Of a stretch of 64,000 nucleotides of DNA, positions 51,237-61,478 are shown piece by piece. Position 1 is the first letter of the stretch. Each line of letters begins with the position of its first letter. This DNA is from Silene conica (taxonomy: Eukaryota > Streptophyta > Magnoliopsida > Caryophyllales > Caryophyllaceae), in the NCBI GenBank assembly GCA_029255685.2, contig CM055315.2, positions 72,383,681 to 72,447,680 on the forward strand. The letters run 5' to 3'. The translations under genes were made by a program, and so were the position numbers. Below the pieces are notes generated by a model. That model was not told the DNA's origin. It worked only from the letters and a program-made list of their open reading frames with translations, and made no database searches.

Positions 51237-52570
51237 ATGACGAATGGAAAGGAGATGACAATGAAGATTAACAAATTGGAGAAATTTGAAGGTGTTGATT
51301 TTAGAAGATGGCGGAAGAAGATACACTTCCTTTTGACAACTCTGAAAGTGGTATATGTTTTAAGTACTCCCTGCCCTGAAGTGGATGAAAACAGTACCGT
51401 GGAGGAATTAAGGAAGAGGAGCAAGTGGGATAATGACAACTATATTTGCCGAGGACACGTTCTGAATGGTATGTATGATTCCCTCTTTGATATTTATCAG
51501 AATCTAGAGAGTGCAAAATAATTATAGGATCAATTGGAGTCTATGTATATTGATGAAGATGCATCCAGTAAAAAGTTTCTAGTTGGAAACTTTATGAATT
51601 ATAAGATGTGTGATGCTAGGCCTGTCATGAAACAATTTAATGAACTTTTGCGTTTTTTGGGGCAATTTGCTCAACATAATATGGAGATGCCTGAATCCAT
51701 CTCAGTCTCTAGTATAATTGACAAACTTCCACCACAATGGAGGGATTTTAAGCACGCTTTAAAACATAAGAAAGAAGAGATGTCTCCTGTTGAACTTGGT
51801 ACAAGTTTGTGCACAGAGGAGTCCATAAGGGCTCAAGAATCTGGTAAAATCAAAGATACAGGAAGACTATGTCGATTAATATGATGGAAATTGATGAAAG
51901 TTCTAATTATGACCGAAAGAGAAAGAAACGCCCTACCAATGGCAATGAGAAAACCATTAATCCGAATAAGAAATCAAAAACGGGATGTTGGATTTGCGGT
52001 AAAACTGGTCATCTGAAAAGGGACTGTAAATTCGCCAAGAAAGGAGCTGGAGAAGGAAAGATGAATATTGGACAAGGGTCTAAGGACCAAGGTCCTCCAA
52101 AACAAGGTACTAATCTTGTTTGTAATTTCGATTTAATTGGAAATTATGTATCCTGGATTCTTGAAGCATGTTTTATGCAGGATGATGATTCATCATGGTG
52201 GATTGACTCGGGAGCAACCAAACACGTTTGAAAGACCGTGGATTGTTCAACAAGTATGTGGGCGCCAAAGATGGGTCCATAATCTACATGGGAAACGAGC
52301 CAACTTCTCAAATTCTTGGAAGTGGCGATGTTTTACTAAGTCTTAGTTCTGGAAAAACAATATGTTTTAAGGATGTCCTACATGTTCCTAGTGTTCGGAA
52401 AATTTAGTTTCTAGTGGTCAATTATCTAGATGTGGTTATAAACAAGTTATTGAATCTGATCGTTATGTATTATCTAAGTCAGGAATGTTTATTGGTTTTG
52501 GATACTTATTTAATGGAATGTTTATTGGTTTTGGATACTTATTTAATGGCATGTTTATGCTAAATTTGGT
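51237..52570 (+). pseudogene. Copia gag-protease fragment, broken
   Basis: Starts with a Copia Gag N-terminus (MKINKLEKFEGVDFRRWRKK) and continues through WDNDNYICRGHVLNGM. A stop comes at 51519, then LESMYIDEDASSKKFLVGNF, IDKLPPQWRDFKHALKHKKE, the zinc knuckle CWICGKTGHLKRDC and the protease WWIDSGATKHV, with frame changes between them. The pre-integrase phrase VLSKSGMFIG follows near 52470. A 33-bp tandem duplication (52482-52514, 52515-52547) sits near its end. No LTR is visible and integrase and RT are missing. It is joined to L1 sequence at about 52570. Confidence 0.82.
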
Positions 52571-54165
52571 TATGACCTGTATCAGAACTGCTCCCTTCTT
52601 CACTTTGTCTCTCAATGGCACCAATTTTGGATATTTTAAGGGTCAGAGGAGCTTGAGGCAAGGAGATCTTATCTCTTTGATCTTTACCATTTGTATGGAG
52701 TATCTGACCAGGCTCATCAAATATGCAACTAATAAATGGTCTTTCCATTATCATCCTTTGTGCAAGAATATAAAACTTACTCATTTGATGACTGCTGATG
52801 ACTTGCTAATGTTCTGCAAAGGCAATACTCCTTCCATAATGCTGCTTATGAGGGCTTTTACATCTTTTCCCAATGCCTTTGGACATAGTATGAATAACTC
52901 CAAATCTGGAATTTTCTTCAATGGAATGAATGATGAAATTAAGGAAGGGGTGCAACAGGTGGCTGGTTTTACTGAAGGGACTATGTCATTCAGGTATCTT
53001 GGGATACCAATTCAACCAGGTAAACTCTCTTAAAGGGAATGCTCCTCTTTCACAGAGAAAATGGTAGCGAGAATTAGAGGTTTGTGTGCAAAAATATTAT
53101 ATGTGCACGAAGAATTACTCTCATGAATTATATCCTATATACTCTTCACAATTACTGGGATCAGATGTTCATAATTCTAAAAAGTGTTATTAAGAGAATT
53201 GAGGCTATATGTATGAATTACCTATGGAATGGCAGCTCTGAATTTCATAGGGTGCCTCTAGTTTCATAGGACAAGGTGACTCTACCAAAGAAGGGTGGAC
53301 TTGGTATTAAAAGAACTGAGATATGGAACATGGCCACAGTAGGGAAACTGATGAACTGGATATACTGCAAGGCTGACAGATTATGGATCAAGTGGGTTAA
53401 TGATGTTTACATTAAGGACAGAAATTGGCATGACTATATCCCTCCACTAGTTTTACATGGGTTTGGAAAAATATCTTTAAAATGAAGGAGAAGTTGAAGG
53501 ATAGTTATATTGCTGATACTTGGGCCCCTCATCCCATAGGCTATACCATCAAGAATGGCTATACCTGGTTGTGCCCTCCCAAGAATGAGCAAAACTGGCA
53601 TCTTTGGTCTGGAATAGTTGGATTGTACCCAAACATTCCATGATCCTGGCTTGTGATGCAAAAAGGAATAAATGTAAAAGAGAAGCTCTTTAGCTATGGA
53701 TACAGTCAGGATCATATTTGTATCCTTTATGGTATGCAGACTGAGACAATTGAGCACATTTACATAAATTGTCAATATAGTTACAGGGTTAAGGAAGGAT
53801 TGAAACAGTGGTTTGGAGGTAACTTCCCTACTGTGTCTGATATGCTTGCATGCTGCAGGGACACTGTCAATTAGAAAATCAGGGATGTAGTGATTATAGC
53901 CTACCAGTACTTTATTTGGAATCAAAGGAATCAGACTTGTATTCATGAATGCTTGTTTCGCCCTGAGCTCCTAGTACCCAAGATAGAAGAAGTAAATAAA
54001 AGGGTTAAGATTAAGCTAGGGCTTGATATGCACCTCCGTGTTTAATCATATGTGATGCTTTAGTTGATAATATAATCCATGCTTCTAGTGGTTTTCAAAC
54101 TCTTACCTCTTGTAATTATTTTATTTTCTGATATATACAAATTCACATTTTACCAAAAGAAAACT
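52571..54165 (+). pseudogene. 5'-truncated L1-type LINE fragment
   Basis: RT C-terminal motifs: LNGTNFGYFKGQRSLRQGD, SLIFTICMEYLTRLIKYA, then THLMTADDLLMFCKG (TADD where FADD is usual), MSFRYLGIPIQ. After a stop at 53031 the later part has PKKGGLGIKRTEIWNMA and the zf-RVT region (WDSWLVMQKGIN.., ETIEHIYINCQYS) in several frames. The 3' end (TTGTAATTATTTTATTTTCT, TATACAAATTCACATTTTACC then AAAAGAAAA) is typical of plant L1. The 5' end, endonuclease and early RT are lost. Dead copy. Confidence 0.83.
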
Positions 54166-54785
54166 TATTATGTCACAATGCATCGAACTGATACAAGGAG
54201 ATATTTCAACTCTTTTGAAAACAATTTGAAGAATTTAAGACTTAAAAGCGTTTTTTGCAAATAATTAAGAAAAACAAAGCTCGACTCATAAATGATTTGT
54301 AGAGTACTCAATAAATTTTCTTCAAAATCTTAGCAATAAATAAGAAATGAGGGGCATGTATATACGAGAAGAAGTGTGTAAATAAAGAACCCTAAAAACA
54401 CTTCTTCACACTATTAAAGCATATATAATGGAGGGGAAAGACTCACCTCTTAACACTCTCTCTCCTATTAAGAGTTAACCCTCCATTGTGGGTACCTTTT
54501 ATGTTTTCTAAGGGGAAGGGGAAAACCCATGTTTAGAGGTGCATAGTGCGTTGCTGAAATGCCATATTTTTTTCTTTTTCAATTGTTTTGGTTGATTTAT
54601 TACTTATTATAAATGTATTTCAATTAGTTTATGGTTAATAATTCAACTGTGCAACTTTTAAAAAAAAATCACAAAAAAAATTCATTTTATCTCCTTTATA
54701 ATTAGAATCAAATATTAATCTATTTTTTCAAACTTAATCTCCTTACTATTTTTTCCATCTAATTAGTTTATAGTAATTCTGGATG
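54166..54785. other. Intergenic, no recognisable feature
   Basis: AT-rich. A pair of ACCTCTTAACACTCTC/TCTCCTATTAAGAGTTAACC phrases at 54449-54480 could form a hairpin and hints at a small MITE, but ends and target duplication are unclear. Confidence 0.35.
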
Positions 54786-55940
54786 ACAATAATCGAAATT
54801 ATGGAAATCACCCATATTCTTATGAAAATTCAAACAATCAATTCAACCCAAATAATTTTCAGTTTGATCCGAATTTTCTCAACTCCGCTCAAGGTTAAAT
54901 TTATTTACAAATGTTAAACAATCCAATAAAGTCAAATTACCCAAACTACAACCCATATACAAATTTTGATAATCCACTTATGTTCACGAATTAATATCAA
55001 CAACCAAGTTTTCAACAACAAAGTTTTTCACCAAACTGAACTTTTCTTATACCTCAACACATAAATCAACCGGTTAAGCAATCTCCCGGGGGATGGAAGT
55101 GGTAATCGAACCCCGAGTGAAAATCAAAGAGAGGGGAGATAGGTAAAAAATACTAACGATGTTGTTGTCAAGTGATTTCCCGAAGAGGCTAGGGATAAAT
55201 CAGCTAGGAGGAAATGAACTGTGAAAAAAAATGAAGCTCTTGTATCGGCTTATTTACATGCTGTGGGAAATGAAAAAACAGGAACTAATCAAAGTAAGAG
55301 TGATTTATGGAAGAATATAATGAGGTTGTATGAAGATGCTCGCGAAGATGCTACATCTGTTATCAAACAAATGACTATGAAATCTCTCACAAGCCGTTGG
55401 GATGTATGCTCAAGCTAAAAATGATCAAGCAAGTGGGCTATTTGATGAACCTGTTGAAAATCATGCTCACTATTGGTATCAAATGAAGTATAATGGCGTT
55501 AAGTTCACACTTATTTACGCTTGGAAATAACATTTGAGGAAATGGCAAGCTAGAAACACTTCAGATTCATCTGAGAGTGGTGGTAGGTAGTTCAAAAAGA
55601 TCGCAACCAGATACACTTATTGATGAAAGAGAAAATCCCCAACTTGATGGGATTAAAAAGGCGAAGAATAAAGGAAAGGGAGTCGTATCTTCGAGTGCAA
55701 ACATAGATGCATTTACTACTGCAATTTCTGAAATGAACATGAAGAGTTCTAACAGAGAATGTTTAGGCATCCAAATGCTTGAATACCAAAGGGAACGAGA
55801 TGCTGCTAAGTTTAAGCAAAAAGAAGTTGATAAATAGTGGCAGTTATTCATGTTTTTGCTTAACAAAATAGATCATGAAGAAGATGATAATGCGATGCTA
55901 GCTACTCTAAAAGTGAAGTTTAATTATGGTGTTAATTAGC
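54786..55940 (+). pseudogene. Relict PIF/Harbinger ORF1 (Myb/SANT-like, NAM-associated type)
   Basis: Broken frames resemble the intact ORF1 at 59643-60872. There is an Asn/Tyr/Phe-rich start (NNFQFDPNFLNS-like, around 54840), then EALVSAYLHAVGNEKTGTNQ, KSDLWKNIMRLYEDARED, and MTMKSLTSRWDV matching the SANT-like DNA-binding region. Further on, LRKWQARNTSDSSESGG and DGIKKAKNKGKGVVSS lead into NRECLGIQMLEYQRERDAAK, matching the C-terminal region. At least three frameshifts and several stops. No transposase accompanies it. It is from a different lineage than the intact element, judging by sequence. Confidence 0.72.
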
Positions 55941-56074
55941 TATGAAAAATGTATCTTTAAATATGTTTTCTTCAAGTCATTTTAATTATTTAATTATTAA
56001 TTATAATGTCGTGTCATTTCAAAATTAAGTGTATCGTTGTGTCATTTCAGTTGTCAGCGTACTAAGCGTACTAT

Positions 56075-56380
56075 CTTACTGTATCTTTCAATTGTCATTG
56101 TACTATCTTATCTTTCAATTGTCATTGTACTGTTTTATCTTTCAATTGTCAGTGTACTGTTCAACTGTCATTTTATTGTCTTATCTTTCAATTGTGAGTG
56201 TCCTGTTTTATCTTTCAATTGTCATTGTATTGTCTTATCTTTCAATTATCTTATCTTTCAATTGTCAGTATACTGCCTTATCTTTCAATTGTTATTGTAA
56301 TGTTAATCTTTCAATTGTATTGTGTTGTATTGGCGTGTCATTTCACTAGGCATTGTATTGTCATATCTTTCAATTTTACT
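56075..56380. repeat. Minisatellite (TTATCTTTCAATTGTCATTGTACTG)
   Basis: About twelve copies of a roughly 25-27-bp unit with variation in the last third. Overlapping open frames in all three plus frames (56029-56425) encode low-complexity LSFNCQ/IFQLSLY repeats and are artefacts. Confidence 0.88.
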
Positions 56381-56778
56381 ATAGTTTTTTATTGGGTTTG
56401 TCTTTTACATTTTTTATTTTTATGAATTATTTCAAATGAGATAAATTTGAATTGACAATTCATTGTCCTAAAAAAATGTGCGAACAATAATATAACAATG
56501 AATTACATTTTATAAAAGGCAATTCAGTTGCCTTCAACATCATTGATCCTATTACAATCATCTATAGTTTCTTATTAAATAATAAATTATTATTCAAGTT
56601 CATCCACTTCAACTCTTCAAGTGATGAATTTTAGTCGTCAGAGATTTTATTAATGATAATGAAATAGATAGATAACAATATTGAGAATACGATTAATTCT
56701 ATGGTTGTTTCAATTATTTCCACAACATAAGATTTTATTAAGTGATGAGCATACGAAGTAACTGATAGTTAAGGCAAA

Positions 56779-57005
56779 ATTCTTATTTCAGACGAAGTGT
56801 TTCCCCGTCTGAAATAAGACTGACTAATTGTAGCCATTTTTACAATTACATGTTACCATTTTTTGATAAAATGTTACCACCATTTTTAGACTAAAGAGTG
56901 GCGAATTTGCGATATAACATTTTGTTATTAAATGGTTACATTTTATTAAAAACATGGTGATATTTGGTCTGTCTTATTTTGGTCAGTCTGAAACAAGAAT
57001 TTCAT
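56779..57005. mobile_element. Small MITE with 11-bp target duplication
   Basis: 227-bp unit flanked by GTTAAGGCAAA on both sides (56768-56778, 57006-57016). The left end ATTCTTATTTCAGACG and reverse-complemented right end ATGAAATTCTTGTTTCAGAC form imperfect inverted repeats. A 9-11-bp duplication suggests a Mutator-like MITE. Confidence 0.75.
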
Positions 57006-57027
57006 GTTAAGGCAAATCACTCACAGC

Positions 57028-57205
57028 TAGGGCTGTTAATGAGACGAGACAGCTCGCGAGCAGCTCGAGATCGGCTCGGTCAAAGCTCGGCTCGTTTGGG
57101 CTCGGCTCGGGTTCGAGCTCGGCTCGAGCTCGGCTCGTATACTATTCGAGTCAAGCCGGGCAAGGCCTGGCTCGGCTCGAAAAGCTCACGAGCAGCTCGA
57201 GTGTT
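57028..57205. mobile_element. One end of a hAT-like element (GAGCTCGGCTCG-rich)
   Basis: TAGGGCTGTTAATGAGACGA followed by dense repeats of GGCTCG/GAGCTCG, the characteristic subterminal region of a plant hAT group. No partner end was found, so it is truncated or its other end lies in diverged sequence. The ORF at 56964-57215 reads this repeat and is not a gene. Confidence 0.6.
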
Positions 57206-57328
57206 AAATATATAAATATATTTTTAATTTTATTCCATTAAAAAAAACTAAAAACGAACTTATTTCACAGCCCGCACGCCACTACATACCCAAATACCCA
57301 ATTACCCAAATATCCAATTACCCAACTA

Positions 57329-58506
57329 TTAGGGTGCTTCTTAAAATACTCTGAACTTTAATTTAACTACCAATATACCCAACTTTCACACCTATTCTCT
57401 TTTACTAAAATAGGTAGAAGGGCTACCTACTGAGCCGGTTTTTCATATTTTTCACCTTACTTTCTTCACCTAATTTTATTTAGGTTATGAAAACACAATT
57501 AATTCTCTCACCTTCAAATCTACTTTGTCGTGTTTATACTGTAAATATTTTCAATTTTAATATCTTTTAATCCAAATTCGATTGTAGAAATATTGTTTCT
57601 GGCATTTAAATTGATATATTCAAGGTGAAATTTCTTCAATTTGGGTACTGATTTTGTGTATAGTATTGATGGTTGGATAATTTGAGATTCTTTCTCCGTT
57701 GACACCAAACCCCAATTAATCTCTTCTTCTCCAGAGCACCAAACCTCATTAATCTCCTACAATTCATCCTCTCTACCATCTTCATTCACATGAACATCAC
57801 CTACATCAACCTCAAATCGCTTATCATCTTTGATTTTTCTGCAAACATTACTCACAAATCACAATCCATTGCTTTTCAACACAACTAACTTCTCACCCTA
57901 TTATTATCATCATCATCAGCGATCTTAGCAAGAACGTCTTCAATAACACTATCATACGACAAATTTAAAAAATAATAGCAGCATAATTAGCGGATTTATT
58001 TTCTTTTTCTGCGTGGAAAAATTAACCACAAAAATATGGAACAAATTTTGGTGTTACATGTATTAGATTTGGTAATTGTGGGTTTGCATTGTTTTTATGG
58101 TTCATTTGGTAATGTTTTTTTTAAGGAGAGAGAGTGAGAATGAGAAAAAGAGGGGCAAGTATTGTGGATTTGAAATGGTATATATAAGTAAAAGCTTTAT
58201 CTAATTTGTTTTAAGATAGTAATTTGGTATTCTGGGTTTCTGATTGTAGTAGTGTCACAAATTTAATTAGGTTTTTTTGTGTTTTTATTAAATTTTTGGT
58301 AATTTGATGTGGGTTATTCTGGATTTTCCAGATTTTTTTAGTATAGGCAAGAGTAAGAGATGAAGATCATTGTAATGAGAAAGGTGGAGGTTTATACCTG
58401 TTTCTACGGGTTAATAAAGGGTCAGTTCTATTAAAAGCGAAGGGGGGTAATAGTGGGTTATATTTGTAGTTAAATTTTAGTTTGTAGCATTTTGAGAAGC
58501 ATCTTA
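57329..58506. mobile_element. 1.2-kb TIR element, unclassified
   Basis: The left end ATTAGGGTGCTTCTTAAAAT runs into TTTAATTTAACTACCAATAT. The right end, reverse-complemented, reads ATTAAGATGCTTCTCAAAAT, then AAAATTTAACTACAAATATA. Inverted repeats extend for about 60 bp. No open frame of substance is inside; a 5'UTR-like segment and CT-rich sequence fill the centre. Target duplication could be TA but is not certain. Confidence 0.6.
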
Positions 58507-59171
58507 ATAGTATGGAGTATTCATATTAAATAACCCAATCCTAATTCATAACCCATGTAAAAAGTAAAAACCTAGAAATCTAAACTCAGAAGTAAAAAAC
58601 TCAAAATTGCCGTAAGTCTGCAACCTGCCAACATCATCTTTCATCTTCTTCCTTAGTCGTTTACGGAGTCACCGTCACGCATTCACATGTCCACCTTCAA
58701 GTCAGGTACTTTTTTCTCCTTAATGACTTCCTTCTTTCAGTTGATATACTCTACTTCTCGTTATTCCGTAGACAATTCGCACTCTGTTTTCGGTATTGCC
58801 GCGAGGGTATATGTTTTCCAAGAATTATTTGCCACGATAATTCAGTTTGTTTAATTTCTGTATGTTTTAGTTACCCTGTTTGAGTTACTCTGTTTCATAT
58901 TCGTTTAACCAGAATTCATAAGTTTGTGATTTGTTCTGTGTTTTAATGGTGATTTGTTCTGTTTCAGTATAACATGGGCATAACTTTCATTCGTTCTGTT
59001 TCATATTTTTTTTGTTGGTGATTTGTTCCTTAGTGTAGAAGTTTGTGTACAAGTTTCAAATTTCTTAGAAAATGGTGATTTGGTAAAAGATAGCAGACTA
59101 GCGCATCATGCTTATTCAATTATTATTTATGAATTGATTTTGATGAACTCTTCGTATATTTAATGGCATTA
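58507..59171 (+). other. Host sequence with candidate first exon
   Basis: CT-rich leader, then ATG at 58687 and a splice donor CAG|GTACTT after 58705, encoding MSTFKS plus one base (phase 1). The downstream 460 bp is T-rich and intron-like. The phase matches the acceptor at 63920, so the Pong element may sit inside this intron. Confidence 0.4.
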
Positions 59172-59524
59172 GGGCATCCACAACGCAGCATTTCACAAAT
59201 TTTCGGCAATTCTCGCAGTACTAAATTCTAATAAACAAATCAGAATGAAAGCAAACTTTGGTGAAATTTTTTGCCTGTACGAAAATTTGGTGAAGAAAGA
59301 AAGTGGGGCAATTTGTTTCCATTGTTCAATAATGTGATGCCATGTGTCAAGCAATAAAGACATTTGTGAGCTCATCAAATGTGACATCAAAAGGATGACG
59401 TACATAATACCCTCAAACATTTTTTAAACATCAAATATATACATTTTACAATAATTCACTATTTTGCTTACCTTTTTCTTTTAAAAAAAAAAAAAATTAC
59501 CATAATTCATATTTTTTCCTTCTC

Positions 59525-59530
59525 TATAAA
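59525..59530 (+). promoter_or_regulatory. TATA box of Pong ORF1
   Basis: TATAAAAG context, 118 bp upstream of the ORF1 ATG. Confidence 0.6.
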
Positions 59531-59642
59531 AGGAGCCCAATATCAATATATTTCATCACACTTCTCTTTCTATTTTCTTTCTACTTATTTATCAAATTTC
59601 ATATAATTATTAATTATTCACACAAATATAAATCATAATAAT

Positions 59643-60872
59643 ATGAATCCAAATATAAATAATAATTTGAATCCTTCTAATGTAAATCGAAATGAAATAA
59701 ATCCTAATAATATGAATTATATGAATCATAATATTAATTATGGTAATTATCATCCTTCTCAAGATCCTTATCAAATGCAACCGTCTTATCCAGTCTCATA
59801 TAATTATACTAATTATAATCCTAACCATACTTATTCTCAACCAATTAGGCCTATTGCTACTTCATTTTTCCCATATATGCAACCCGTGCATCAAACAATA
59901 GATCCCTCACAAACTCCACCAAGTAACCATAATTCAAATGATATTGAAGTGGAAGTTGATATTGGTAATGAAAGAACACCCACTTCAAATACCGATAGAT
60001 CTACTCCATGGCACGTACTAGAAGATGAAGCCCTTATTTCATCATTCATGAGGGTTTCAGAAGATAGTATAGTTGGCACCGACCAAGCGAAAGAAACACT
60101 TTGGAGTAAGGTTAAATCGTTTTACGATGAGGCCCAACAGGCCAATCCCGGTGTCTTGAAGAAACGAACTCGTGCTATGCTTGATAGCCGATTTCGAAGA
60201 ATCTCAACAGCTGTCATGAAATGGAGTGCATGCATGGAAGTGGCCACTAGGAGGAAGAAGAGCGGCATGAGTGAAGATGATGTAATCGCCGAGGCTAGGG
60301 AATTGTACAAACCCACTAAATTTGCTTTGGAGCATGCATGGAACATGATGAAAAATTTTCAAAAATGGAAAATTTTTGTTGCTCCATACGCTAATGTGAG
60401 TTACGAAAGCACTCCAAGTCGAGTTGCTGGTAACGATGGAAGTAATAGTAGTGGGAAAAGAGTACGCAATGACGGTGATGAGTACTCTACACCCATCTCT
60501 CTTGATGGTGAAAGTATGGGTACCGTACGACCTGAAGGTGTTAAAGCTGCAAAGAAGAATAAAGGGAAGAAGAAGGTTGACGACGATACTTCTAGAAGTG
60601 ATTCAAATAATCAAGCTGAAGTTAATAAGAAATTGGATATTTTTAATATAAACGCCGTCAAAGAGCTTGAAATTCAACAACGTAGGCTGCAAATTGATGA
60701 AGCGAGGATTCAGTTACATCGAGATAGGTTTGCGTTTACTAAAGAAAGAGAAGCAAGAATGAAAAAAGAAAGTGATTTTAATACGCTTCAACAATTACTT
60801 AAGCAGACTAATTTACCCCCCGAACTTGAAGATTATAAGCAAGAGTTGCTACAATCATTTAAGCGTCGTTAA
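59643..60872 (+). CDS. Pong-like ORF1 protein (Myb/SANT-like DNA-binding, NAM-associated C-terminus)
   Basis: 409 residues. Residues 1-90 are Asn/Tyr/Pro-rich low complexity. About 116-190 is the Myb/SANT-like domain (WHVLEDEALISSFMRVSEDS, DQAKETLWSKVKSFYDEA, TRAMLDSRFRRISTAVMKWS). About 230-255 has a conserved FALEHAWNMMKNFQKWK. A basic stretch KAAKKNKGKKKV at about 300-312 is a likely nuclear signal. A C-terminal coiled-coil segment (ELEIQQRRLQIDEARIQLHR) leads into the end. In Pong/mPing systems ORF1 binds DNA and partners the transposase. ATG 59643 is the first in the frame after the TATA box. Stop TAA 60870-60872. No defects seen. Confidence 0.9.
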   Translation: MNPNINNNLNPSNVNRNEINPNNMNYMNHNINYGNYHPSQDPYQMQPSYPVSYNYTNYNPNHTYSQPIRPIATSFFPYMQPVHQTIDPSQTPPSNHNSNDIEVEVDIGNERTPTSNTDRSTPWHVLEDEALISSFMRVSEDSIVGTDQAKETLWSKVKSFYDEAQQANPGVLKKRTRAMLDSRFRRISTAVMKWSACMEVATRRKKSGMSEDDVIAEARELYKPTKFALEHAWNMMKNFQKWKIFVAPYANVSYESTPSRVAGNDGSNSSGKRVRNDGDEYSTPISLDGESMGTVRPEGVKAAKKNKGKKKVDDDTSRSDSNNQAEVNKKLDIFNINAVKELEIQQRRLQIDEARIQLHRDRFAFTKEREARMKKESDFNTLQQLLKQTNLPPELEDYKQELLQSFKRR

Positions 60873-61027
60873 TTATGTTTAATAGTTTATTTATTAGTGA
60901 GTCGGTTTTAGTTATGTTAAGTTTATTTTTTATTGTTGTATGATTTAATTGTTGTATGTTTTAATTGTTGTAAGTTTTTTATTTGTTATTTGTTACTATT
61001 AATGAATGAATCTTATCTATTAACTTA

Positions 61028-61234
61028 CTCCCTCCGTCCCGGTCATTTGTTATCTATTTCCATTTTGGGGTGTATCATTGAATTGTTATCTATTTCCATT
61101 TTTGGCAACTTTTTGTGGATGACATTTGATTACATGTGGGGCCATATAATTTGTGTGGTCCAAATTCATTTATACTTCTTTTCTTAATCTTTGTGTCAAA
61201 AGCAATAGATAACAATTGATCGGGACGGAGGGAG
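61028..61234. mobile_element. Stowaway-type MITE inserted in the Pong element
   Basis: 207 bp, ends CTCCCTCCGTCCCGGTCATT and the complement of CTCCCTCCGTCCCGATCAAT, TA on both sides (61026-61027, 61235-61236). It also has TTGTTATCTATT inverted near the ends. Lies in the non-coding gap between ORF1 and transposase, so it does not break a protein. Confidence 0.92.
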
Positions 61235-61239
61235 TATCT

Positions 61240-61478
61240 TTTATCCTTATCTAGTTTCTTATCCTTATTTCTTTTCTCTTACACACAATCTTATCCAATG
61301 GCCAAGATTAATTGGTTAGATATCCTTATCCAATCTCTTATCCTTATCCAGTCTCTTATCCTTATACAATCTTATCCAACGGCCAAGATTAAATAACCGA
61401 GATATCGATCCAACGGCTAAAAAAGGATAATATCATCAATAAATAGAACCATACTCCAACACTTACTATTATTTCAAT
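61240..61478 (+). promoter_or_regulatory. Leader/promoter region of the transposase gene
   Basis: Contains CTTATCC repeats (four to six copies of TCTTATCCTTATCCA-like phrases) and AATAAATAG 40 bp before the ATG. No strict TATA box. The transposase is either separately transcribed or read from the ORF1 promoter. Confidence 0.4.

Noticed and set aside
56029..56425. Three overlapping hydrophobic open frames
   Set aside because: All three frames of one minisatellite are open; none has a domain.
56964..57215. Arg/Ser/Leu-rich open frame
   Set aside because: It reads the GGCTCG-rich subterminal region of a hAT-like element.
59643..60872. A host trihelix or NAM-type transcription factor
   Set aside because: It sits in a TTA-flanked TIR element directly before a PIF/Harbinger transposase, the standard place of ORF1.
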